A program made the position numbers and the translations under genes. Positions 1 to 10,067 of a stretch of 64,000 nt of DNA are shown one piece after another (the first letter of the stretch is position 1; every line of letters starts with the position of its first letter). Source of the DNA: Paractinoplanes polyasparticus (GTDB lineage Bacteria; Actinomycetota; Actinomycetes; Mycobacteriales; Micromonosporaceae); the NCBI RefSeq assembly GCF_019710575.1, contig NZ_JAHWFK010000011.1, forward strand, positions 103,749 through 167,748, written 5' to 3'. The notes below the pieces were generated by a model. That model did no database searches and was not told the origin of the DNA. It was given only the letters and a program-made list of their open reading frames with translations.

Positions 1-273
1 CCGGCGCTCGGCCGGAGTGAGCGGCTTGACTTTGGAGAGCCGGTCGACGAAGAGCCGGTAGCCGGCGTCGGTCGGCACGCGACCGGCGCTGGTGTGCGGC
101 TGCCGGATGTAACCTTCCTCTTCCAGCACCGCCATGTCGTTACGCACGGTAGCCGGCGACACGCCCAACTGGTGGCGCTCGACCAGCGACTTGGAGCCGA
201 CCGGCTCCTGTGTCTCGACGTAGTCCTCGACGATCGCCCGCAGCACCTCGAGCTTGCGGTCATCCAGACTCAA
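1..273 (-). CDS. hrcA: Heat-inducible transcription repressor HrcA (5' part, runs off the left edge)
   Basis: Represses class I heat-shock genes by binding CIRCE. The visible 91 residues are the N-terminal winged-helix domain: [18 protein letters not shown] at the start, then [20 protein letters not shown] for the recognition-helix region and the wing up to [19 protein letters not shown] chose the TTG at 271-273 because HrcA proteins normally begin M-S-L-D-D-R. A perfect-spacing CIRCE lies 24 bp upstream, so the gene is probably autoregulated. The rest of the gene lies beyond base 1. Family assignment is certain; only the start codon is inferred. Confidence 0.95.
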   Translation of the reverse strand, partial: MSLDDRKLEVLRAIVEDYVETQEPVGSKSLVERHQLGVSPATVRNDMAVLEEEGYIRQPHTSAGRVPTDAGYRLFVDRLSKVKPLTPAERR

Positions 274-297
274 TGACCCCTCCCCCTCTCCTGCTGC

Positions 298-324
298 TTG
301 GCACTCCCACGGACAGAGTGCCAG
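298..324 (-). promoter_or_regulatory. CIRCE operator of hrcA
   Basis: TTGGCACTC (298-306), nine bases, GAGTGCCAG (316-324). This matches the CIRCE consensus TTAGCACTC-N9-GAGTGCTAA, with the outer bases changed symmetrically so the inverted repeat stays intact. It sits directly upstream of hrcA, where HrcA binds to repress its own operon. Confidence 0.92.
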
Positions 325-420
325 TCTACGTCGCCACCGGCGTCAGCGCGATGATCGTGCCGCCTGTCTATTCACCGACTCGATCAGCATGTCGCTCTCG
401 ACCGCATTGAACTGCGGCTC

Positions 421-426
421 TACGGT
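421..426 (+). promoter_or_regulatory. -10 element for a leaderless mRNA (DUF4870 gene)
   Basis: TACGGT followed by 7 nt and then the ATG at 434. The spacing puts the transcription start at or next to the start codon, and no Shine-Dalgarno is present. Confidence 0.5.
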
Positions 427-433
427 GTCAGCC

Positions 434-1093
434 ATGACTGAACCACCTCGCCCGCCCGGTGAAGGTAACCCGAACGACCCGACGCGGCCGTTCAACCCTT
501 ATGCGGCTAACGACCCGACTTCCGGTTCGACACCGCCTCCTCCGCCGCCCTACGGCTCGCCACCCCCGTCCGACCCCGGCTACGGCCCGCCGACGTCGGG
601 TCCGGGCTACGGCGCGCCGCCGCCCACCTCCGGCCCCGGGTACGGCGCACCCCCGCCCACCTCGGGCTCCGGTTACGGCGCACCGCCGCCCGGCTACGGC
701 AACCCGCCACCGCCGTACGGCTACCAGCAGCCCGGCTACGGCGCCGGCCCGGCCCAGGACGACAAGACCTGGATCCTGATCGCGCACTTCGGCGGCGCGC
801 TGGGCGCCCTCGTCGGCGGTGGACTCGGCGGCTGGATCGCGCCGTTGGTGGTCATGCTCGCCAAGGGCAACCAGTCGCCGGTGGTGCGGACCGAGGCGGT
901 CAAGGCGCTGAACTTCCAGATCGTCTGGACGATCGCCGGCATCATCGGCTGGGCCACCGCCTGTGTCGTCATCGGCTTCGTGATCATCCCGATCGCCGCG
1001 CTGATCTCGATCATCTTCGGCGTGATCGCCGGGCTGAAGGCGGTCAACAACGAGCCGTACAACTACCCGATGACCATCAACCTGATCAAGTAG
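434..1093 (+). CDS. DUF4870 membrane protein with Pro/Gly/Tyr-rich N-terminal tail
   Basis: A 219-residue protein. Residues 1-110 are a low-complexity tail containing about four tandem GYGAPPPTSG-type repeats. Residues 115-215 form a DUF4870 (Tic20-like) membrane domain: a hydrophobic segment after DDKTWILIAHFGG, the conserved VRTEAVKALNFQI motif, two further hydrophobic segments and a closing MTINLIK. The function of DUF4870 is unknown. The open frame extends further upstream, but the ATG at 434 is preferred because a TANNNT -10 element lies 7 nt before it. Divergent from hrcA. Confidence 0.85.
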   Translation: MTEPPRPPGEGNPNDPTRPFNPYAANDPTSGSTPPPPPPYGSPPPSDPGYGPPTSGPGYGAPPPTSGPGYGAPPPTSGSGYGAPPPGYGNPPPPYGYQQPGYGAGPAQDDKTWILIAHFGGALGALVGGGLGGWIAPLVVMLAKGNQSPVVRTEAVKALNFQIVWTIAGIIGWATACVVIGFVIIPIAALISIIFGVIAGLKAVNNEPYNYPMTINLIK

Positions 1094-1105
1094 GGCGCGG
1101 CAAAT

Positions 1106-1129
1106 GCGCCGGGGACGGGGGCCCGGCGC
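1106..1129. terminator. Hairpin between convergent DUF4870 gene and hemW
   Basis: GCGCCGGG (1106-1113) pairs with CCCGGCGC (1122-1129) around an 8-nt loop. It lies between the two converging stop codons. There is no T-tract, so intrinsic termination is only plausible. Confidence 0.45.
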
Positions 1130-1130
1130 G

Positions 1131-2333
1131 TCACACCACGTCGCGGATCACGGCATCGGCCAGCAGGCGGCCACGCAGGGTGAGGACGAGACGGCCGCTC
1201 TCGTACGCCGCGGGGTCGAGCAGCCCGTCGGCCAGCGCCTGCTTGGCGCCCACCCGGTCGACCCGGTCGAGCGCGATGCCCTCGCGCAGCCGCACCCGCA
1301 GCATCACGTCCTCGACGTGCCTGTCCTCGTCGCTCAGCAGTTCCCGCCCGTGCCCGGGCGACAGACCTTCGACGAGCCTCTTCCCGTACGCGGCGGGATG
1401 CTTGACGTTCCACCAGCGAACCCCGCCGACGTGGCTGTGGGCGCCCGGCCCGAGGCCCCACCAGTCGGCGCCGGTCCAATAGAGCAGGTTGTGCCGGCAG
1501 CGCGCCGCCTCGGAGGTGGCCCAGTTCGAGACCTCGTACCACTGGAAGCCGGCCTCGCTCAGCGCCGCCTCCGCCGCCAGATAGCGGTCGGCGGCCACGT
1601 CGTCCGACGGGTACGGGATCTCGCCCCGCCGCATGCGGGCCGCCATCCGGGTGCCGTCCTCGACGATCAGGGCGTACGCGCTGACGTGGTCGACGCCGGC
1701 CTCGACCACCTTGCGCAGCGACCCGGCGAAGTCGTCGGCCGTCTCGCCCGGCGTGCCGTAGATCAGGTCGAGGTTGACGTGCTCGAACCCGGCCTCGCGG
1801 GCCTCGATCGCCGCCTGCGGGGCGCGGCCCGCCGTGTGCCGGCGATCCAGGATCTTGAGGACGCCCGGCGCCGCCGACTGCATGCCCAGCGAGATCCGGT
1901 TGAAGCCGTGCCCGCGCAGGCGGCGCAGGTAGGCGGGGTCGACGGACTCGGGGTTGGCCTCGGTCGTGATCTCGGCCCCCGGCGCCAGCCCCCAGGCCGC
2001 GTCGATGCCGTGCAGGATCCGGCCGAGGTCGTCGGCGTCGAGCAGCGTCGGGGTGCCGCCGCCGAAGAACACCGTGTCGACCCGGGCCGGGTTGATCGTG
2101 CGGCGGGCCAGGTCGAGCTCCTGCAGCACCGTCTCGGCGTACGTCTCGCGGCTGACACCGCCGCCGAGCTCGCTGGCCGTGTAGGTGTTGAAGTCGCAGT
2201 AGCCGCAGCGGCTGGCACAGAACGGGACATGAACGTAGACGGCGAACCCGTCTTTCCCGACGTGCGCCGTCGCTGAATCGGGCAGAGACCCGTCCTGCGG
2301 AACGGGTTCACCATCGGGAAGTGCGCCGGCCAT
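1131..2333 (-). CDS. hemW: Radical SAM family heme chaperone HemW
   Basis: A 400-residue HemW (old name: oxygen-independent coproporphyrinogen III oxidase-like). The radical-SAM 4Fe-4S cysteines are C39-x3-C43-x2-C46 in PFCASRCGYCDFN, with the first residues of the barrel (VYVHVPF) just before. The FFGGGTPTLL motif, the LGMQS motif and the C-terminal HemN extension follow. The family inserts or carries heme and lacks true HemN activity. Its position near hrcA and lepA is usual in actinobacteria. The ATG at 2333 has a weak GAGAG element. Heme binding itself cannot be seen. Confidence 0.92.
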   Translation of the reverse strand: MAGALPDGEPVPQDGSLPDSATAHVGKDGFAVYVHVPFCASRCGYCDFNTYTASELGGGVSRETYAETVLQELDLARRTINPARVDTVFFGGGTPTLLDADDLGRILHGIDAAWGLAPGAEITTEANPESVDPAYLRRLRGHGFNRISLGMQSAAPGVLKILDRRHTAGRAPQAAIEAREAGFEHVNLDLIYGTPGETADDFAGSLRKVVEAGVDHVSAYALIVEDGTRMAARMRRGEIPYPSDDVAADRYLAAEAALSEAGFQWYEVSNWATSEAARCRHNLLYWTGADWWGLGPGAHSHVGGVRWWNVKHPAAYGKRLVEGLSPGHGRELLSDEDRHVEDVMLRVRLREGIALDRVDRVGAKQALADGLLDPAAYESGRLVLTLRGRLLADAVIRDVV

Positions 2334-2357
2334 CTCTCAAGTGTGCACGCCGGTCGT

Positions 2358-2363
2358 TAATCT
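2358..2363 (+). promoter_or_regulatory. -10 element for a leaderless mRNA (enoyl-CoA hydratase gene)
   Basis: TAATCT, 6 nt, then the ATG at 2370. It lies in the 36-bp gap between the divergent hemW and the hydratase gene. Confidence 0.5.
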
Positions 2364-2369
2364 TCCGCC

Positions 2370-3146
2370 ATGGCTCTGGTCCGTACCGTCACCGACGCCG
2401 GGGTGACCACCATGACCCTGGACTCCCCCGCGAACCGCAACGCCCTGTCCACCGCCCTCATGCGCGAGCTGCTGGACGCCCTCGCCGAGGCTCTCACCGA
2501 CACCCGGGTGCGCGCCGTTGTGCTCTCGCACACGGGCGCCGTCTTCTGTTCGGGCGCCGACCTCAAGGAGACCGTCGCGGCGGGCCCCGACGGCCGGGTA
2601 CCGGCCGAGATGATCGCCGACGTGCTGGCCGCGCTCTGGGAGTTCCCCAAGCCGGTCGTCGCCCGCGTCGCCGGTCCGGCCCGCGCCGGCGGGCTCGGGC
2701 TGATCGCCGCGGCCGACATCGCGGTCTGCACCCGCGACGCCACGTTCGCCTTCTCCGAGGTACGCCTGGGTGTGATCCCGGCGGTGATCAGCGCGACCGT
2801 GCTGCCCCGGCTGGCTCCGCGCGCGGCGGCCGAGCTCTATCTCACCGGCGATGTCTTCGACGGCGTCCGGGCGGCCGAGATCGGCCTGGTCACCGCGGCC
2901 GTCACCACCGAAGAGCTGGACGGCAGGGTGCGCGGCTACTGCGACAGCCTCGTGCGGGGCGGGCCACTCGCGCTCGCCGGCGCCAAACAACTTCTGCGGC
3001 GTACGGCGATCCGGGGCGAACTGGCCGAGCTGTCCACCCGGTCGGCGGGCTACTTCCGCTCCGCCGAGGGACGCGAGGGCATGGCCGCGTTCCGCGAGAA
3101 GAGACCCGCAGCCTGGATTCCCGCCGCACCGACAGCGGACGGGTGA
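2370..3146 (+). CDS. Enoyl-CoA hydratase/isomerase family protein
   Basis: A 258-residue crotonase-fold protein. Diagnostic stretches are LDSPANRNALS, the first oxyanion-hole segment FCSGADLKE (about residues 60-70), GGLGLIAAADIAVCTRDATFAFSE with the second oxyanion-hole glycines, and the C-terminal helix ending in ARREK-like FREKRPAAW. It probably acts on a CoA thioester, but the substrate (fatty acid, leucine or other) cannot be told, because neighbours are not metabolically related. It is divergent from hemW with only 36 bp between, so both promoters must sit inside that gap or the coding sequences. Confidence 0.88.
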   Translation: MALVRTVTDAGVTTMTLDSPANRNALSTALMRELLDALAEALTDTRVRAVVLSHTGAVFCSGADLKETVAAGPDGRVPAEMIADVLAALWEFPKPVVARVAGPARAGGLGLIAAADIAVCTRDATFAFSEVRLGVIPAVISATVLPRLAPRAAAELYLTGDVFDGVRAAEIGLVTAAVTTEELDGRVRGYCDSLVRGGPLALAGAKQLLRRTAIRGELAELSTRSAGYFRSAEGREGMAAFREKRPAAWIPAAPTADG

Positions 3147-3209
3147 CGCGTACGAGGTGACCTCGTTGTCTACTCTTGTCGCCTGAACAACAAAGTGGTG
3201 GGGGTGCGA

Positions 3210-4067
3210 GTGCGCAAGTCACCGGTCGTGGCGGTCGCGATTGCCGCGCTCATCGGTGTGCTCGGCGTCGTCGTGGTCGTCAACACGTTCTCCGGCAGCA
3301 TCAAGCTCCCCAAGATCGGACCGGAGTGCACCGTGCGGGCCGACGGCGAGGTCACACTCGACTACGTCCAGATGGCCAACGCCGCGACGATCACGGCGGT
3401 CGGGCTGCGCAAGGGCATGCCCGAGCGGGCCGTGGTGATCGCGCTGGCCACCGCGTTCCAGGAGTCGAAGCTCGAGAACCTCGACGACGGCGACCGCGAC
3501 TCGATCGGCCTCTTCCAGCAGCGGCCGAGCCAGGGCTGGGGCACCTTCGACCAGATCAAGGACCCCCGGTACGCGGCCGACAAGTTCTACTCGTCGCTGA
3601 AGAAGGTCAAGAACTATCAGAAGATGCGGGTCACCGACGCTGCGCAGAAGGTACAGCGGTCGGCCTATCCCAACGCGTACGAGAAGTGGGCCGACGAATC
3701 GGCCGTGCTGGCCCGCGCGCTGACCGGCCGCGCGACCGGGGCCGTGGAATGCAGCGTGAGCGGCTCCCCGGTGCTGCGCGGGGCCACCGCCGCGGCGGCG
3801 CTGGCCGAGGGGATGCGGCTCGACTGGGGCAAGGGTTTGCCCGAGTCGGCGACAGCCACCGAGGCGGCGCGCCTCACGGTCAAGGTGAGCACGGCGAGCG
3901 CGGGCTGGCGGTACGCGCACTGGCTCGTGTCGCACGCCTCGGCCACGGGTCTCGAACGGGTACGTTTCGGCAATCTCGAATGGCACGCCCCGGACGGCCG
4001 GTGGCAGGCGGTGAGCGCGGACGGTGGCGCCGGGCCCGGACGCGTGGTCGCCGAAGTGTTCAGCTGA
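3210..4067 (+). CDS. Membrane-anchored lysozyme-fold protein, unknown substrate
   Basis: About 285 residues. An N-terminal hydrophobic segment (VVAVAIAALIGVLGVVVVV) anchors or exports it. The outside part contains AFQESKLENL followed by DSIGLFQQRPSQGWG, which resembles the Glu-Ser motif and the GLxQ motif of soluble lytic transglycosylases and lysozymes, so the Glu is a candidate catalytic residue. The remaining C-terminal 120 residues are not recognised. Start: the GTG at 3210 has GGGGG 5-6 nt upstream; in-frame GTGs at 3195 and 3198 have nothing comparable. A TACTCT -10 lies at 3171-3176. A role in cell-wall turnover is inference. Confidence 0.7.
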   Translation: MRKSPVVAVAIAALIGVLGVVVVVNTFSGSIKLPKIGPECTVRADGEVTLDYVQMANAATITAVGLRKGMPERAVVIALATAFQESKLENLDDGDRDSIGLFQQRPSQGWGTFDQIKDPRYAADKFYSSLKKVKNYQKMRVTDAAQKVQRSAYPNAYEKWADESAVLARALTGRATGAVECSVSGSPVLRGATAAAALAEGMRLDWGKGLPESATATEAARLTVKVSTASAGWRYAHWLVSHASATGLERVRFGNLEWHAPDGRWQAVSADGGAGPGRVVAEVFS

Positions 4068-4074
4068 CGTCGCG

Positions 4075-4104
4075 TTTCGGTCCGGCCTCGAAAGTTTCGG
4101 TCCG
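4075..4104 (+). repeat. Direct repeat TTTCGGTCCG x2, possible operator
   Basis: The decamer TTTCGGTCCG occurs at 4075-4084 and again at 4095-4104, start to start exactly 20 bp, or two helical turns. It lies in the 139-bp gap upstream of the sensor gene starting at 4207. Same-face spacing suggests a bound protein dimer or pair, but no regulator is identified. Confidence 0.5.
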
Positions 4105-4206
4105 ACAAATAGTGACTGCCGGTGATAGCGGGCGTCTCGGGTACGCAGTTGCGTAGCGTATACATCGACATGGACAGACAGCTACCACCCTGGTACTAAG
4201 TAGGAC

Positions 4207-6195
4207 GTGTCAAGGGCGATCGAGTGGATTCTCCTGGGTGCCGGCAGTTGCACGGCGATCATCGTTGGTCTGCGGTGGCACCGCCCCGCCCGCGTAGGGC
4301 CGTGGCTGCTCCTGGCCGGCGCGGTGTTCACGTTAGCTGTCGGTGACGTTTTCTACGCCTTCGACATGATGTCGGCGGCTACGGGCTGCTATCTGGGGAT
4401 GTTCGTGCTCGTGGCGGGCGCGCTGTGGCGGTTCACCCAGGGCGGATCACTGCTGGTCGACCGGGCCCGGCTGCTCGACCTGCTGGCGTTCGCCTGCGCG
4501 GCGCTGCTCGTGGTGTGGGTCTTCGTGATCGCCGACAACGACCCGTGGGCGCGGATCTCGGCGTCCGATGTGATCGGTTCGCTGTTGCTGATCGGGGTCG
4601 CCCTGCGCCTCAATCTCGCCACCGGCCGCAACGTCTCGGCGATGCTGCTGCTGGCCGGCTCGATCGGCCTGCTGGCGGGCGATGTCCTCTACCCGCTGTT
4701 CCAGAACGAAGCGGCCGAATCCGGCTTCCGCGTTCTCTACGTCGCCTGGGGCCTGGCCGCACTGCACCCGTCGATGGTTCGCCTGACCCAGCCGATGCCC
4801 CCGCGCACCACCCACTGGCACGGCCGCTGGGCCGCGCTGCTCGGCGCCTCGGTGGCCACCCCGCCGATCGTGCTGCTGATCGAGGCCCTGGACGGCACCG
4901 TCCGCGACGGCGTCCCGATCGCCATCGCCGGCGCGATCACCCTGACCCTGACGATCACCCGCCTGGCCGATTCGGTGACCCTCAACAGCCACGCCCTGGC
5001 CCGCGAGCGCGGCCTGCGCAGCGCCACGGCCGACCTGGTCTCCGCGGCCGACCTCCCCGCCGTCGACGAGGCCGTCCGCGCCGGCGTGGCCGCGCTGATC
5101 CCGCCGAACGCCCTGCGCCGCGTCGTCTTCGCCGCCGACGACCGCCGGCTCGCCGCGGCCCAGCTCCCGCCGGCCCCCACCGGCCGCCGGCCCCGCAGCT
5201 GGTGGGCCGACTCCACCCCCACCATCGAGGCCACTGTCGCCCCGGATCCTTCCACCGGCGCGTCCGCCCCGTCCGAGCCCATGAGCTACGCCGAGCGACC
5301 CCTCCGCGCTGACAGCAACGAAACTCCGAACGTCACCGCCGTCGCTGTCACCGATCGCCCCGCGCCCCGCGCCCACACCCGAGGTCGCTTCCGTCGTTCC
5401 GGTCGGCTCAGCCGAACGCTCCGATCCGCTGCCACCCGCGTCCGCCGGCTCCGGCCCGGCACGTCTGCCGGCTCGCCACGCCCCGTCCGGCTCGGCGCCG
5501 CGGGCGTGAGCGGCCGGCTCCGGTCCGGCGGCCCGGGCCGCTGGTGGAGCACGAGCGGCACCCCGTCGGCCAACGAGGACACGACGCTGGTCTGCCCGCT
5601 GTGGCTGGAGCCGCTGGCGGTGGCGCGTCCCAGCGGCGGCGCGTTGGTCCTCACCGGCCGCCGTGAGGCACTGACCGCGGCGCACGACGCGCTCGAGGTG
5701 CTCGCCGGCCAGGCCGCGCTGGCCCTCGACCGGATCAGCCTGGTCGAGGCCGTGGGCCGCCGCGACAGCGACCTCTACCTGCGCGCGGTCATCAGCAACA
5801 CCGCCGACCTGATGCTCGTGCTCGACGAGGATCAGCGCATCCGCTACGCCAGCCCCGCCCTGCACGAAGTGCTGGGCGACGACAAGATCTCGCCCCTGGC
5901 CACCCTGGAAGACCTGGTCCACCCCGACGACCGCGGCCAGATCCGCCGCGCGTTCGCCGCCGGCGGCGACGGCACGATGTTCTGCGCCCTCCGCCGCCCC
6001 GACCACAGCCAGGTGCTGGTCGAGGCCACCTACCGCGACCTGCGCGGGGACCGCCTGGTCCAGGGCTTCGTGGTGACCATGCAGAACGTCAGCGACACTC
6101 AGGACCCGATCGACAGCGTTCCCCTGCGCGACAACGTCGACGAGCTCCCGGCCTGGATCAACCGCCGAAGCGCCCAGCACAAGTTCCGCTACTGA
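4207..6195 (+). CDS. Multi-pass membrane PAS sensor protein lacking an output domain
   Basis: A 662-residue protein. Residues 1-260 hold about nine hydrophobic segments, the first starting at AIEWILLGAGSCTAIIVGL. Residues about 265-510 look like a GAF-type domain interrupted by a roughly 100-residue Arg/Pro/Ser-rich insert. Residues about 525-635 form a PAS domain (AVISNTADLMLVLDEDQRIRY, then LVHPDD and FVVTMQNVSD). In actinomycetes this layout is usually followed by GGDEF/EAL domains; here the frame stops about 25 residues after PAS and a strong terminator follows, so no catalytic or kinase domain is encoded. GTG start with a weak element. Function is probably signal sensing, with an unknown partner. 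Confidence 0.75.
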   Translation: MSRAIEWILLGAGSCTAIIVGLRWHRPARVGPWLLLAGAVFTLAVGDVFYAFDMMSAATGCYLGMFVLVAGALWRFTQGGSLLVDRARLLDLLAFACAALLVVWVFVIADNDPWARISASDVIGSLLLIGVALRLNLATGRNVSAMLLLAGSIGLLAGDVLYPLFQNEAAESGFRVLYVAWGLAALHPSMVRLTQPMPPRTTHWHGRWAALLGASVATPPIVLLIEALDGTVRDGVPIAIAGAITLTLTITRLADSVTLNSHALARERGLRSATADLVSAADLPAVDEAVRAGVAALIPPNALRRVVFAADDRRLAAAQLPPAPTGRRPRSWWADSTPTIEATVAPDPSTGASAPSEPMSYAERPLRADSNETPNVTAVAVTDRPAPRAHTRGRFRRSGRLSRTLRSAATRVRRLRPGTSAGSPRPVRLGAAGVSGRLRSGGPGRWWSTSGTPSANEDTTLVCPLWLEPLAVARPSGGALVLTGRREALTAAHDALEVLAGQAALALDRISLVEAVGRRDSDLYLRAVISNTADLMLVLDEDQRIRYASPALHEVLGDDKISPLATLEDLVHPDDRGQIRRAFAAGGDGTMFCALRRPDHSQVLVEATYRDLRGDRLVQGFVVTMQNVSDTQDPIDSVPLRDNVDELPAWINRRSAQHKFRY

Positions 6196-6252
6196 CGACC
6201 GGCGCGCCCCGGCGCTGACAATTCCGGACGTCCTTTCTTCCGTGGACACAGC

Positions 6253-6283
6253 GAAGCGCCGGACCGATTCGGTCCGGCGCTTC
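6253..6283. terminator. Bidirectional terminator hairpin
   Basis: A 15-bp perfect inverted repeat: the arms 6253-6267 and 6269-6283 flank one central base (in practice 13 bp with a short loop). It sits between the convergent PAS-sensor and GlsB-family genes and is followed by GAGGTTT on the plus strand. Confidence 0.8.
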
Positions 6284-6298
6284 GAGGTTTAGCAATCG

Positions 6299-6574
6299 TT
6301 ACCGGTGAATGCGGCGGCGACCGCCGACGCCGGCCACCAGAGCCACACCGATCGCGGCCAGCACAACCTGGAACAGGAGCTCGATCCAGTCGAAGCCCTT
6401 GGTGTCGGCGACGCCGGTGGCGCGGGCCAGAACGGTGCCCAGCAGCGCGGCGACGACACCGATGACCAGGGTCAGCCAGATCGGGATGTTCTGCTTGCCC
6501 GGTACGACCAGGCGGCCCAGGGCGCCGATGATGAGACCGACGATGAGCGCGGTGATGATGCCGGTGACAGTCAT
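6299..6574 (-). CDS. GlsB/YeaQ/YmgE family small membrane protein
   Basis: A 91-residue transglycosylase-associated family protein with three hydrophobic segments: ITALIVGLIIGALGRLVVPG, IPIWLTLVIGVVAALLGTVL and ELLFQVVLAAIGVALVAGV, ending in a basic RRRIHR tail. The family is linked with envelope or acid stress in several bacteria, but its biochemical role is unknown. AGAGGA lies about 6 nt before the ATG. Downstream of lepA on the same strand but separated by 80 bp with its own ribosome-binding site. Confidence 0.88.
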   Translation of the reverse strand: MTVTGIITALIVGLIIGALGRLVVPGKQNIPIWLTLVIGVVAALLGTVLARATGVADTKGFDWIELLFQVVLAAIGVALVAGVGGRRRIHR

Positions 6575-6654
6575 TGGGGGTTCCTCTCGGGGGTGAAGCT
6601 TTGTTGCGTCCGTCGAGCCCCAGAGTTCCCGAGTAGCCGAAAACCCAAACCGAT

Positions 6655-8535
<1,881 letters not shown>

Positions 8536-8628
8536 GATCTTCCGTTCTTATCGTCCGAGTGGTGGTCCGGCGCGGCGCCGGCGTGCTCTATCGTCCCACG
8601 TCCGCGCGGAAGGCCCACTCACACCCGC

Positions 8629-9429
8629 TCACACCGGCTCGAGGCGGGCGTGCGGGGAAGGCGGTAACTCGGCCGTGATGGCGTCGCCGGGCCGGACGAC
8701 GCCGCCGCGGAGCACCACCGCCATGATCCCGCCCTTGCGCACGAGGCCGCCGTGCTCGTCGGGGGCGATCACCTCTTTCAGCAGGCCCGGCCGGAAGTTG
8801 TTGATCTGCTGGCAGGGATTGCGGAGACCCGCGACGACCAGGGCCGGACGGGAGTCGGGGCCGCGTTCCTGCTCGGCCGCCTCCTCGCGCGCGAGCGCGG
8901 CCCGCAACGCCTCGGCGGCGCGGGCGGTCGGCTCGTTCAGCGTCGCCGCGGCCGCCGCTCCCAGCACACCGGCCAGCACGTTCCCGGCGCGGTCGGCGCT
9001 TTCGGCGCGGTCGGCGCTTTCCGGGCGGTCGGCGCGGTTGGCGCTTTCCGGGCGGTCGGCGCGGTCGGCGCTTTCGGCGCGGTCGGCGCTTCCGGGCGGT
9101 GGGCCGAAGCGCAGGATCGTGCCCACCGGCAGGTCGAGCAGGGCCAGGCCGCGGGTCGTCACGTTCTCGCCCAGGTTGCCCGGCTGGACGTCGTAGCCCT
9201 TCCGCGCGACGTCGGCGAACAGCTCCTCGTGGATCAGGTGGACCTGCCGCAGGTTGGGCTGCGCCGCGTCGGCCTTGACGCGGCTCCGGTGCCGCACGTG
9301 GACACCCGCGTGCGTGTCGCCTTCGACGCCCAGGCCCGCCACCAACACGATCGCGTCTCGCGCGGGCTTGGTGAACGAGTAGACGCCGTTCTGGTTGACC
9401 GAGGCCACTTCCCCGTGCGCAGTCTCCAT
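8629..9429 (-). CDS. MOSC domain protein with an internal Arg/Asp/Ser repeat insert
   Basis: MOSC proteins are sulfur-carrier domains related to the molybdenum-cofactor sulfurase C-terminus and to YiiM. The start METAHGEVASVNQNGVYSF, the core GDTHAG and NLGENVTTRGLAL motifs and the late GLRNPCQQINNF motif, with the conserved cysteine, are all present over 266 residues. Unusually, about 33 residues of imperfect ADRAES/ADRPES repeats are inserted after LRFGPPPGS, splitting the domain. The ATG at 9429 gives the family-like N-terminus; the frame is open 14 codons further. Substrate unknown. Confidence 0.85.
   Translation of the reverse strand: METAHGEVASVNQNGVYSFTKPARDAIVLVAGLGVEGDTHAGVHVRHRSRVKADAAQPNLRQVHLIHEELFADVARKGYDVQPGNLGENVTTRGLALLDLPVGTILRFGPPPGSADRAESADRADRPESANRADRPESADRAESADRAGNVLAGVLGAAAAATLNEPTARAAEALRAALAREEAAEQERGPDSRPALVVAGLRNPCQQINNFRPGLLKEVIAPDEHGGLVRKGGIMAVVLRGGVVRPGDAITAELPPSPHARLEPV
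8987..9104 (-). repeat. Tandem repeat inside the MOSC gene
   Basis: Imperfect alternation of GCGCGGTCGGCGCTTTC and GGGCGGTCGGCGC units, period about 15-18 bp and a multiple of three overall, so the reading frame is kept. It encodes the A-D-R-A/P-E-S repeats. Confidence 0.8.
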
Positions 9430-9479
9430 GGGCCGAAGTCTGACCGAACCGCGCCGACCGGCTCGACCCATTTCTCAGC

Positions 9480-10013
9480 TCACTCGGGCGGGGCCAGGAA
9501 GAGTTCGGAGAGTTTCGGCAGGCGGCGCTGCATTTCCTCCTCGTTGTCGAAATCCCACAGATCGGCGGCCTCGGGCCGGGTCACCGGGCGGTCGGACGCG
9601 GGGAACTCGTTGCCGGTCGCCTGGGCGTAGGCCTCGGCCGCGATGGACAGCACCTCTTCGGCCTCGAAGACCGCGCCCGAGTCGGCCGCGGCCCGCACCA
9701 CCGCCACGTCGGCCAGCGAGTCGGGAGACTTCACCGACCGGGCCACCGCGTCGCGCCCGTGGGCGATCAGCCAGCCGCGGAAGCTGTCGAAGCCCTCTTC
9801 GGAACAGCCACCGTTGATCAGATAGGCCGCCGCCCAAAGATCCTGCGTGCCGGAGGCCACCATGACCTTGTCGAGATGACGACCCCAGGCCACGATCTCG
9901 TCGGGATCGCGGGTGGCCAGGTCGGCCACGGCGCGCTGCGCCACATCGGCGGGCGAGGCGGGCCGGTCGGCGGTCGCCCGGCTGATGACTGCCCAGAAGT
10001 CGTCGGTTCTCAT
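9480..10013 (-). CDS. DUF4240 domain protein
   Basis: A 177-residue soluble protein starting MRTDDFWAVISRA, the typical DUF4240 opening with the FW pair. It also carries LYVAAYLINGGCSEEGFDSFRGWLI-like sequence (here LWAAAYLINGGCSEEGFDSF), the segment that defines the family, and FDFDNEEEMQRRLPKLSELF-like sequence near the end. The function of DUF4240 is unknown. It lies 50 bp downstream of the MOSC gene's start on the same strand and is divergent from the APH-like gene. Confidence 0.82.
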   Translation of the reverse strand: MRTDDFWAVISRATADRPASPADVAQRAVADLATRDPDEIVAWGRHLDKVMVASGTQDLWAAAYLINGGCSEEGFDSFRGWLIAHGRDAVARSVKSPDSLADVAVVRAAADSGAVFEAEEVLSIAAEAYAQATGNEFPASDRPVTRPEAADLWDFDNEEEMQRRLPKLSELFLAPPE

Positions 10014-10067
10014 GCCGCAGATCCTGCCAGTGGGGTACGACAGAACGCGGCCGGGCAGGATGGGGTC

